DNA of 64,000 bases from assembly GCF_023515955.1 (NCBI RefSeq), contig NZ_CP097322.1:3185501-3249500 (forward strand), given 5' to 3'. Shown here piece after piece: positions 8,696 to 14,773 of this stretch. The number at the start of each line of letters is the position of its first letter. Position 1 is the first letter of the stretch. The translations under genes were made by a program, and so were the position numbers. The notes below the pieces were generated by a model. It worked only from the letters and a program-made list of their open reading frames with translations, did not search any database and was not told the DNA's origin. This DNA is from Streptomyces sp. RerS4 (GTDB lineage Bacteria; Actinomycetota; Actinomycetes; Streptomycetales; Streptomycetaceae).

Positions 8696-8775
8696 CAGCA
8701 GCCGGAAAGGGGCCGGGCCGGCCGGGACCGCTGCTGTGTCGACTCCGAACGGAATCAGCTCCGAACGGATTCAGC
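8696..8775 (-). promoter_or_regulatory. Candidate attenuator region between leader peptide and symporter
   Basis: The transcribed leader holds a GC-rich hairpin with arms CAGCAGC/GCTGCTG (8696-8702 and 8730-8736) and a tandem pair of 16-mers, TCCGAACGGAATCAGC at 8744-8759 and the same with one change at 8760-8775. The second copy contains the leader-peptide stop codon. Position after a small Cys-rich ORF suggests ribosome-dependent control. No clear U-run follows the hairpin, so the mechanism is open. Confidence 0.4.
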
Positions 8776-8878
8776 GGCAACAGCAACAGGCCGCGGACAC
8801 GCGGCGGCAGAGGTCGACGTGCAGGCGCTCCACGAGCGGGACGCCCGTGGTCATCGAATGCGCGGCTGAGGTCAACAT
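8771..8878 (-). CDS. Cys-rich leader peptide of the HVDL type
   Basis: A 35-residue ORF reading MLTSAAHSMTTGVPLVERLH, then VDLCRRVSAACCCCR and stop. The block RLHVDLCR..SA.C matches the small 'putative leader peptides' annotated in many Streptomyces, several of them next to sulfur or cysteine genes. Four consecutive Cys codons just before the stop are what a cysteine-sensing attenuator would need. It is read in the same direction as the symporter, 165 bases upstream. An inner ATG at position 9 of the peptide is an alternative start. No good ribosome site precedes the first ATG, so translation may be leaderless. Confidence 0.7.
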   Translation of the reverse strand: MLTSAAHSMTTGVPLVERLHVDLCRRVSAACCCCR

Positions 8879-8900
8879 GTTTCACACGCTAACACTTCTA

Positions 8901-8929
8901 CTTTGAGAATCTCAAAGCAGTACTTTGAG
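8901..8929. promoter_or_regulatory. Three CTTTGAG heptamers, candidate operator
   Basis: CTTTGAG (8901-8907), its exact complement CTCAAAG (8911-8917, three-base gap) and CTTTGAG again (8923-8929). It is A/T-richer than its surroundings and lies 23 bases upstream of the leader-peptide ATG. On the reverse strand TTGAGA and TTAGCG are spaced 17 bases apart here, so the sites would overlap a possible -35. Likely a repressor or activator site. Confidence 0.55.
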
Positions 8930-8970
8930 CCACTGGTGGACGAGGACCCCCGCCCCCACCCCCGAAAACG

Positions 8971-9018
8971 CCGAAGCCCCAGCGGAACGGGGGTATTCCC
9001 GTCGCTGGGGCTCTTCGG
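8971..9018. terminator. Strong hairpin downstream of the DUF4229 gene
   Basis: Arms CCGAAGCCCCAGCG (8971-8984) and CGCTGGGGCTCTTCGG (9003-9018) pair with a one-base bulge; the loop contains GGGG and CCC that can pair further. It is the natural terminator for the gene ending at 9067. Confidence 0.8.
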
Positions 9019-9066
9019 TGTGTGAGGAAGCTAACCGGGCGCGTGAAGCCACCCGGCACCCTCCGG

Positions 9067-9375
9067 TCAGGCCACGCGGGCGGCGTCGTCCGCCGCGTCC
9101 TCCTGGGTGCGGTTCGCGGCGAGCTTCTGCTTCGCGCCGGCCACGCGTCCGGAGATCTGCTCGGACATCGCGTCGCGCTGCTTGCGCAGCAGCACGAAGG
9201 AGAGCGGCGCGGAGATCACGAGGGCGAGCAGCACGACCCAGGCGGGGTTGGCGTCGCCGAGGCCGGCGGGCACCCACCCCAGGTTGACCAGGACGGCGAC
9301 GAGAACCAGGCACCCGACGAAGATGCCCAGGCGCATCGCGGTGTAGCGGATCGTCGCGCTCGTCTTGAGGGACAC
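9067..9375 (-). CDS. DUF4229 small membrane protein
   Basis: A 102-residue protein with two hydrophobic segments (residues about 15-35 and 45-62) and a charged, probably helical tail (LRKQRDAMSEQISGRVAGAK). This is the usual form of DUF4229, an actinobacterial family without assigned function that often sits near menaquinone genes. Here it ends the group containing mqnE on the same strand. Topology suggests a membrane hairpin with both ends in the cytosol. Confidence 0.85.
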   Translation of the reverse strand: MSLKTSATIRYTAMRLGIFVGCLVLVAVLVNLGWVPAGLGDANPAWVVLLALVISAPLSFVLLRKQRDAMSEQISGRVAGAKQKLAANRTQEDAADDAARVA

Positions 9376-9392
9376 GGTGACCCCTTCTCTCT

Positions 9393-9433
9393 CGTCGTTT
9401 ACCAGTCCGGCGTCGTTTACCAGTCCGGCGTCG
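9393..9433. repeat. 18-base tandem repeat between DUF4229 and GNAT genes
   Basis: CGTCGTTTACCAGTCCGG occurs twice in tandem (9393-9410, 9411-9428) with five bases of a third copy. It occupies most of the gap between the two genes and looks like a recent slippage duplication. Confidence 0.85.
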
Positions 9434-9481
9434 TGCCCGTCCAGTGAAGCACGCCGGCCCCCCGCTCCGGCCCGCCGGGGG

Positions 9482-10006
9482 TCAGTGCAGGGGCAGCAGC
9501 ATCGTGATGTCGTCCCGGTCCTCGCCGGGCGCCACCCGAATGGCGTCGGGCACCCGGCCCACCTCCTTGTAGCCGCAGGCGGCGTAGAAGTGCTCCAGCC
9601 CGAGCCCGCCCCGGCAGCTGAGCCGGATCGCTTCGATGCCGTCCAGCGAGCGGGCCGCGTCGGCGAGGGCCGCCATCAGCTCGCGCCCGGCGCCGCGCCC
9701 CTGGAGGGCGGGGTCGACCATGACGGTGTACGCCCATACCCAGTGCGTCATCAGGCGGTGGGTGTTGAGCGCGAGGAAGGCGACGGCGCCCACGTTCCCC
9801 GCCTCGTCCCGCCCGACGAGCAGCCGGTGGCGCCCTTCGGCGAGCGCGACGAGGTGCTTCACCAGCTCGGGCCGGACGTCGTCGCGCGTCACCGGCGGAA
9901 CGAAGCCGACGGCGCCGCCCGCGTTGGTGACGTCGACCCACAGGTCCGCGATGCCGTCGCGCAGCGCCGGGTCGACCACCGGGTCGAAGGTGAAGGTGAG
10001 CGCCAT
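9482..10006 (-). CDS. GNAT family N-acetyltransferase
   Basis: A 174-residue acetyltransferase. MVDPALQGRGAGRELMAALAD is the acetyl-CoA motif (Q/RxxGxG/A), followed by IRLSCRGGLGLEHFYAACGY, typical of the C-terminal half of GNAT proteins. The start at 10006 gives MALTFTFDPV, 14 bases after mqnE ends, so the two are probably co-transcribed. The substrate is unknown; a link to futalosine metabolism is only suggested by position. Confidence 0.88.
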   Translation of the reverse strand: MALTFTFDPVVDPALRDGIADLWVDVTNAGGAVGFVPPVTRDDVRPELVKHLVALAEGRHRLLVGRDEAGNVGAVAFLALNTHRLMTHWVWAYTVMVDPALQGRGAGRELMAALADAARSLDGIEAIRLSCRGGLGLEHFYAACGYKEVGRVPDAIRVAPGEDRDDITMLLPLH

Positions 10007-10020
10007 TCCCGTCACTCTCG

Positions 10021-11184
10021 TCAGACCCGCATCGCCTGCGGGGTCTCGCGCAGCGAGGCGTCCGGGCCGGGGTACTCGCGGATGACCTCGTAGCGCGTGT
10101 TGCGCTCGACCGGGCGGAAGCCCGCCTCGCGGATCAGGTCGAGCAGGTCCTCGCGGCCCAGCTTGTTCGGGGTGCCGTAGTTGTCGGCGTCGTGCGTGAT
10201 CTTGTACTCGACCACCGAGCCGTCCATGTCGTCCGCGCCGTGCTGGAGCGCGAGCTGGGCGGTCTGGACGCCGTGCATGACCCAGAAGACCTTGACGTGC
10301 GGCACGTTGTCGAAGAGCAGGCGCGAGACCGCGAAGGTCTTCAGCGCCTCGGCGCCGGTGGCCATCGTCGTGCGCGCCTGGAGCTTGTTGCGGATCTTGC
10401 CGTCCTGCATGTCCACGAAGTCGTGCTGGTAGCGCAGCGGGATGAAGACCTGGAAGCCGCCGGTCTCGTCCTGGAGCTCGCGCAGCCGCAGCACGTGGTC
10501 CACGCGGTGGCGCGGCTCCTCGATGTGCCCGTAGAGCATCGTGCTCGGGGTCTTGAGGCCCTTCTCGTGCGCGAGGCGGTGGATGCGCGACCAGTCTTCC
10601 CAGTGGGTGCGGTGGTCGACGATGTGCTGGCGGACCTCCCAGTCGAAGATCTCCGCGCCGCCGCCGGTGAGCGATTCGAGGCCGGCCTCGATCAGCTCGT
10701 CCAGGATCTCGGACGCCGAGAGACCGGAGATCGTCTCGAAGTGGTGGATCTCGGTCGCGGTGAACGCCTTCAGCGAGACGTTCGGCAGCGCTTCCTTCAG
10801 GGCGGACAGCGAGCGCGGGTAGTACCGCCACGGCAGGGTGGGGTGCAGGCCGTTGACGATGTGCAGCTCGGTGAGGTTCTCGTTCTCCATGGCCTTGGCC
10901 AGGCGGACGGCTTCCTCGATGCGCATCGTGTACGCGTCCTTCTCGCCCGGCTTGCGCTGGAACGAGCAGTACGCGCAGGAGGCGGTGCACACGTTCGTCA
11001 TGTTGAGGTGGCGGTTGACGTTGAAGTGGACGACGTCGCCGTTCTTGCGCGTGCGCACCTCGTGGGCGAGACCGCCCAGCCATGCCAGGTCGTCCGACTC
11101 GTAGAGGGCGATGCCGTCCTCACGGGTCAGCCGCTCGCCGGAGCGAACCTTCTCCTCCAGCTCACGCTTGAGCCCAGCGTCCAT
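10021..11184 (-). CDS. mqnE: Aminofutalosine synthase MqnE
   Basis: A 387-residue radical-SAM enzyme of the futalosine route to menaquinone. It joins 3-[(1-carboxyvinyl)oxy]benzoate to SAM to give aminofutalosine. The [4Fe-4S] motif is C66-TAS-C70-AY-C73. Family blocks include NVNRHLNMTNVC and EYKITHDADNYGTPNKLG. The frame is open to 11286, but ATG 11184 is chosen: it has a GGAG site and gives the family start MDAGLKRELEEKV. Lrp lies upstream on the same strand, UbiX/UbiD/MqnP within 5 kb. Confidence 0.96.
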   Translation of the reverse strand: MDAGLKRELEEKVRSGERLTREDGIALYESDDLAWLGGLAHEVRTRKNGDVVHFNVNRHLNMTNVCTASCAYCSFQRKPGEKDAYTMRIEEAVRLAKAMENENLTELHIVNGLHPTLPWRYYPRSLSALKEALPNVSLKAFTATEIHHFETISGLSASEILDELIEAGLESLTGGGAEIFDWEVRQHIVDHRTHWEDWSRIHRLAHEKGLKTPSTMLYGHIEEPRHRVDHVLRLRELQDETGGFQVFIPLRYQHDFVDMQDGKIRNKLQARTTMATGAEALKTFAVSRLLFDNVPHVKVFWVMHGVQTAQLALQHGADDMDGSVVEYKITHDADNYGTPNKLGREDLLDLIREAGFRPVERNTRYEVIREYPGPDASLRETPQAMRV

Positions 11185-11246
11185 GCCGGTGTCTCCTCTG
11201 TCGCCTCTGTGTCCCGACCTGTGTGCAACCGCCACCCACCGTACTC

Positions 11247-11702
11247 TCAGGCCTCGCCGGGAAGTTCCCCGACCCGGTTCTCCCACTTCGTGGAGAGCAC
11301 GATGGTGGTGCGGGTGCGGGAGACGCCCTTGGTGCCCGACAGCTTGCGGATGATCTTCTCCAGGCCGTCGACGTCGCCGGCGCGCACCTTGAGCATGTAC
11401 GAGTCGTCGCCCGCGATGAACCAGCAGTCCTCGATCTCGGCGAGGTCGCGCAGTCGGCGCGCCACGTCCTCGTGGTCGGCGGCGTCGGAGAGGGAGATGC
11501 CGATGAGCGCGGTGACCCCCATGCCGAGCGAGGCCGAGTCCACGGTCGCGCGGTAGCCGGTGATCACGCCCGCCGTCTCCAGGCGGTTGATGCGGTCGGT
11601 GACGCTGGGGCCGGAGAGGCCCACGAGACGGCCCAGCTCCGCGTACGAGGCACGACCGTTCTCGCGAAGTGCCTGGATGAGCTGCCTGTCCACCGTGTCC
11701 AT
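11247..11702 (-). CDS. Lrp/AsnC family transcriptional regulator
   Basis: A 151-residue regulator. Residues 1-55 form the HTH (DRQLIQALRENGRASYAELG, then GLSGPSVTDRINRLE) and residues 65-140 the ligand-sensing RAM domain (CWFIAGDDSYMLKVRAGDVD). Such proteins bind amino acids and form octamers. It is divergent from the 44-residue gene at 11825 and 62 bases upstream of mqnE on the same strand. A palindrome at 11761-11781 lies in the divergent gap and could be its operator. Confidence 0.93.
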   Translation of the reverse strand: MDTVDRQLIQALRENGRASYAELGRLVGLSGPSVTDRINRLETAGVITGYRATVDSASLGMGVTALIGISLSDAADHEDVARRLRDLAEIEDCWFIAGDDSYMLKVRAGDVDGLEKIIRKLSGTKGVSRTRTTIVLSTKWENRVGELPGEA

Positions 11703-11760
11703 TACGTGGAGCCTTCCATTATTCGGCGTTCCTGCAAGTTTAGGTATAGAATCTAAGGCA

Positions 11761-11781
11761 CACAGGGGTCAACACCCTGTG
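11761..11781. promoter_or_regulatory. CACAGGG-N7-CCCTGTG inverted repeat
   Basis: Perfect 7-base arms separated by seven bases, between the Lrp gene (reverse) and the small gene at 11825 (forward). The surroundings are locally A/T-rich. Its place suggests an operator, possibly for the adjacent Lrp protein. Confidence 0.5.
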
Positions 11782-11824
11782 AATCTTTCAACAGATCAAT
11801 GACGATCTTCAGGAGTGGTTCACC

Positions 11825-11959
11825 GTGTACACGATCGAGATGGCCTACGCGCACATGCGACAGCTCCAGGAGCTGGCCAACCGATCCCGCACCGACCAGC
11901 CCAGCGCCGCCCACCGCGTCGACAAGACCCGCAAGCCGCGCAGCGCGAAGAAGCGCTAG
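11825..11959 (+). CDS. Small basic protein, hypothetical
   Basis: A 44-residue protein (GTG start, AGGAG ten bases upstream) with a helical first half, YTIEMAYAHMRQLQELANRS, and a very basic tail ending KTRKPRSAKKR. Small proteins of this kind are annotated in many Streptomyces without function. It ends directly against the convergent UbiX gene. The good ribosome site and codon use support coding. Confidence 0.7.
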   Translation: MYTIEMAYAHMRQLQELANRSRTDQPSAAHRVDKTRKPRSAKKR

Positions 11960-12628
11960 TCACGAGGGGCGGGCGCTGCCAAGCTCCCCCTCCCAACGGC
12001 GGTACAGCCGGTGCGGCACTCCTGCCGCGTCGAGCACCCGCCCCGCGACGAAGTCCACCAGGTCCTGGATGTGCGTCGCGCCCGCGTAGAACGCCGGGGA
12101 GGCGGGCAGCACGACCGCGCCCGCCTCGTCCAGCGCCACCAGGGCCTTGAGCGTCTGACCGCTCAGCGGGGTCTCCCGCACACACACCACCAGCCGGCGC
12201 CGTTCCTTGAGCGTCACGCTCGCCACCCGCTGGAGCAGGTCCTTCGACAGTCCGAGCGCCACACCGGCCACGCAGGCCGTGGAGGCGGGGACGATCAGCA
12301 TCCCCTTCACCGGGTACGAACCCGAACTCGGCCCGGCGGCCAGATCCCCGGCCGCCCAATGGCGTACGTCCCCCAGATCGGGCACCTCGAAGGTCCCCGG
12401 CTTGCCGTCGGCGCCCCGGCCCAGCCACTCGGCCAGATCCGTACGCCAGTGCGCGTCGCGGAACGCGATGCCCGTCTCGTCCAGCAGAGTGAGCCGCGAG
12501 GCCCGACTCACCACGAGGTCGACGCTCTCACCGGCCGCGAGCAGCCCGCGGACCACCGCCGCCGCGTACGGCGTCCCGGACGCCCCGGAAACCCCGACCA
12601 CCCACGGGGTGCGCTTGCGCTCAGTCAT
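11960..12628 (-). CDS. ubiX: UbiX-like flavin prenyltransferase
   Basis: A 222-residue flavoprotein. VVGVSGASGTPYA at the N-terminus is the flavin-phosphate loop of UbiX. STACVAGVALGLSKDLLQRV and the following KERRRLVVCVRETPLS are family blocks. UbiX attaches dimethylallyl phosphate to FMN to make prenylated FMN for UbiD decarboxylases, one of which lies at 14770 with mqnP, so a role in menaquinone synthesis is likely. ATG 12628 has GGAGG very close (two bases). In S. coelicolor, as remembered, the same three genes are neighbours. Confidence 0.93.
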   Translation of the reverse strand: MTERKRTPWVVGVSGASGTPYAAAVVRGLLAAGESVDLVVSRASRLTLLDETGIAFRDAHWRTDLAEWLGRGADGKPGTFEVPDLGDVRHWAAGDLAAGPSSGSYPVKGMLIVPASTACVAGVALGLSKDLLQRVASVTLKERRRLVVCVRETPLSGQTLKALVALDEAGAVVLPASPAFYAGATHIQDLVDFVAGRVLDAAGVPHRLYRRWEGELGSARPS

Positions 12629-12670
12629 ACCTCCGAGACTATCCGGCCACCCCGGGCGGGCACTCGTCAA

Positions 12671-12713
12671 GGTGTGCCGTACGTTCCCTGACGGGAAGCA
12701 CGTACGACACACC
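12671..12713. promoter_or_regulatory. Long imperfect palindrome upstream of rhomboid gene
   Basis: GGTGTGCCGTACGT (12671-12684) pairs with ACGTAC-G-ACACACC (12700-12713), and inside it TCCC pairs with GGGA around TGAC. It lies between UbiX and the rhomboid gene, just before the latter's GGGGGAGG site. It could be a large operator or an RNA hairpin in the rhomboid leader. Confidence 0.5.
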
Positions 12714-12729
12714 CCGGGGGAGGCAGCAC

Positions 12730-13347
12730 ATGCGTACGACGATGGCGGTACCGGAATGGAGCCGCACGGGTCGCGCCAAGGCGGCGGCGGCTCTGATGCC
12801 GGCCTGGGTCGCCCTGCTGTGGCTGATAGAAGCCGTCGACTACGCCGCCGGGCACGCGCTGGACGCGTACGGGATCCTGCCCCGCGATCCCGACCATCTG
12901 ATCGGGATCGTCGCGCACCCCTGGCTGCACTTCGGCTTCGAGCACGTGGCCTCCAACAGCGTCCCGCTGCTGGTCTTCGGCTTCATGGCCGCGCTCGGCG
13001 GGATACGCCGCTTCCTCGCGGTGTCCGCCATCGTCTCGATCGCGGTCGGCGTGGGCGCCTGGCTCGTGGCACCGTCGCACACCGTCGGCGCCGGGGCCTC
13101 CGGCCTGGTGTACGGCCTGTTCGGGTACGTGGTGGTGCGCGGGTTCGTGGAGCGCAAGCCGCTCTTCGCGTTGGCCGGGCTGACGACCGCCGCCGTCTGG
13201 GGCAGCACCGCCCTCTTCGGCGTCCTGCCCACCGATTCCGGCGTCGGCTGGTACGCCCACCTGATCGGCCTCGTGGCCGGCGTGGTGACGGCCCTGTACT
13301 TCCGCCGCCCCGCCCGCCGACCGGCCGTCGTCGAGCCGGCCGTCTAG
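12730..13347 (+). CDS. Rhomboid family intramembrane serine protease
   Basis: A 205-residue membrane protein with six predicted helices. The catalytic serine motif GAGASGLVYGLFGY lies in helix 4 and the catalytic histidine in HLIGLVAGVV of helix 6. The HPWLHFGFEHVASN block is the L1/helix 2 region. The ATG at 12730 has a good GGAGG site. It cleaves membrane proteins within the bilayer; the substrate is unknown. Its 3' end overlaps the convergent mqnP by four bases. Confidence 0.93.
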   Translation: MRTTMAVPEWSRTGRAKAAAALMPAWVALLWLIEAVDYAAGHALDAYGILPRDPDHLIGIVAHPWLHFGFEHVASNSVPLLVFGFMAALGGIRRFLAVSAIVSIAVGVGAWLVAPSHTVGAGASGLVYGLFGYVVVRGFVERKPLFALAGLTTAAVWGSTALFGVLPTDSGVGWYAHLIGLVAGVVTALYFRRPARRPAVVEPAV

Positions 13348-14270
13348 ACGGTGAGGCCCCGCACCACCAGGTCCAGCAGCGCGCACGCGAACAGCGCGAT
13401 GCCGATGAAGCCGTTGACCGTGAAGAAGGCCCGGTTCAGGCGGGACAGGTCGTGCGGCTTGACGATGGTGTGCTCGTAGAGGAACGCCCCCACGACGACC
13501 AGCAGGCCGAACCAGAACAGCACCCCGGCGCCGGTCGCGACGCCGTACCAGGCCAGCAGGCCGGTCGTGACGACGTGCGCCCCGCGCGCCCCCCACAGGG
13601 CCGCCGGGATCCCGAAGCGGGCCGGGACCGAGCGGACGCCCTCCGCGCGGTCGGCCGCCACGTCCTGGCAGGCGAAGATCAGGTCGAAGCCGCCGATCCA
13701 CACGCCCACCGCGAGCCCGAGGATCACCGCGTCCCACGACCACTCACCGGTGACCGCCAGCCACGCCCCGATGGGCCCGATCGCCTGGGCCAGGCCCAGG
13801 ATGGCGTGCGGGAAGTCCGTGAACCGCTTGCCGTACGGGTAGACCACCATCGGCACGACGGCGACCGGCGCCAGCATCAGACACAGCGGGTTCAGCAGCG
13901 CGGCCGAGCCGAGGAAGACCACCAGCGCGATCCCCGCGCCGGTCCACGCGGAACGCACCGACACCGCGCCGGTGACCAGTTCGCGCCCGGCGGTGCGGGG
14001 GTTGCGGGAGTCGATCTCCCGGTCGATGATCCGGTTCGCGGCCATCGCGAAGGTCCGCAGGCCCACCATGCAGACGGTGACGAGCAGCAGCTCGCCCCAG
14101 TGCATCCGCCCGTCCAGCTGGAACATGGCGGTGAGCGCGGCGATGTAGGCGAAGGGCAGCGCGAAGACCGAGTGCTCGATCATCACGAGCCGCAGGAACG
14201 CCTTCACCTTGCCGCTCGCCTGCGGCGCGGCGGGACCGGATCCGAGGACTCCCTCGGCTGCCGAAGTCAT
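13344..14270 (-). CDS. mqnP: UbiA-family prenyltransferase MqnP
   Basis: A 308-residue membrane prenyltransferase with eight or nine helices. Two Asp-rich motifs bind prenyl diphosphate and Mg: NRIIDREIDSRNPRT (near residue 80) and CQDVAADRAEGVRSVP (near 200). It attaches the polyprenyl chain during late futalosine-pathway menaquinone synthesis. The ATG at 14270 overlaps the stop of the upstream gene by four bases, so it is translated with it. The assignment to MqnP rather than another UbiA enzyme rests on the UbiD/UbiX neighbours. Confidence 0.92.
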   Translation of the reverse strand: MTSAAEGVLGSGPAAPQASGKVKAFLRLVMIEHSVFALPFAYIAALTAMFQLDGRMHWGELLLVTVCMVGLRTFAMAANRIIDREIDSRNPRTAGRELVTGAVSVRSAWTGAGIALVVFLGSAALLNPLCLMLAPVAVVPMVVYPYGKRFTDFPHAILGLAQAIGPIGAWLAVTGEWSWDAVILGLAVGVWIGGFDLIFACQDVAADRAEGVRSVPARFGIPAALWGARGAHVVTTGLLAWYGVATGAGVLFWFGLLVVVGAFLYEHTIVKPHDLSRLNRAFFTVNGFIGIALFACALLDLVVRGLTV

Positions 14271-14773
14271 CCGAGGGACCTCCGGAACTGTTCGATCTCG
14301 GCCCGCAGGTCCGTGCCGGACGACGAGCCGATCTCCACCTCCAGCAGGGGCGTCCCCTCGGAGGGCGGCGGGACCACGGCGGCGAGGAAGGAGAAGCGGC
14401 CCTCGCCGGCGGGGCGGACGGTCAGGCGCAGCACGTCGTGCGCGGCCACGGTGAGGGTCACGGTGGACTCGGCGTCGGGGTCGGCGAGCGCGGCCAGCAG
14501 CCGGTCGGCGAACGCGGCGGCTTCGGCGTCGGACAGGTCGTCGAGGGCGATCTCGCGGCCCTCGCCGTCGGTCCGGTCGGCGATCAGCTGCCACAGGTCG
14601 GAGGGGCCGGCGAACTCCTCGGGCGTCACACCCGCGTGCTCGGCGGCCTCCCGGACCGCCGGCTGCTTCGGGTCGATCTCGGGGCGCACCAGCGCCACGC
14701 AAGGGGTGTCGGTTCCGATGAAGAGGGCGGGACCGCCCACGGCGATCTGGCTCTGGTTCTGGTTCTGGCTCAC
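14267..14773 (-). CDS. Uncharacterised protein inside the menaquinone operon
   Basis: A 168-residue cytosolic protein locked between UbiD and MqnP by four-base overlaps at both ends (GTGA and ATGA), so all three should be made together. It starts with an Asn/Gln tract (SQNQNQSQ), then a region with EAAEHAGVTPEEFAGPSDLW and an acidic helix, LDDLSDAEAAAFADRLLAAL. No membrane segment or known catalytic motif is visible. I do not recognise a family. The genetic lock suggests a helper of the decarboxylase or prenyltransferase. Confidence 0.82.
   Translation of the reverse strand: MSQNQNQSQIAVGGPALFIGTDTPCVALVRPEIDPKQPAVREAAEHAGVTPEEFAGPSDLWQLIADRTDGEGREIALDDLSDAEAAAFADRLLAALADPDAESTVTLTVAAHDVLRLTVRPAGEGRFSFLAAVVPPPSEGTPLLEVEIGSSSGTDLRAEIEQFRRSLG

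Noticed and set aside
9393..9433. Integration (att) site or IS end
   Set aside because: Direct tandem copies only, no inverted ends, no tRNA or integrase nearby.
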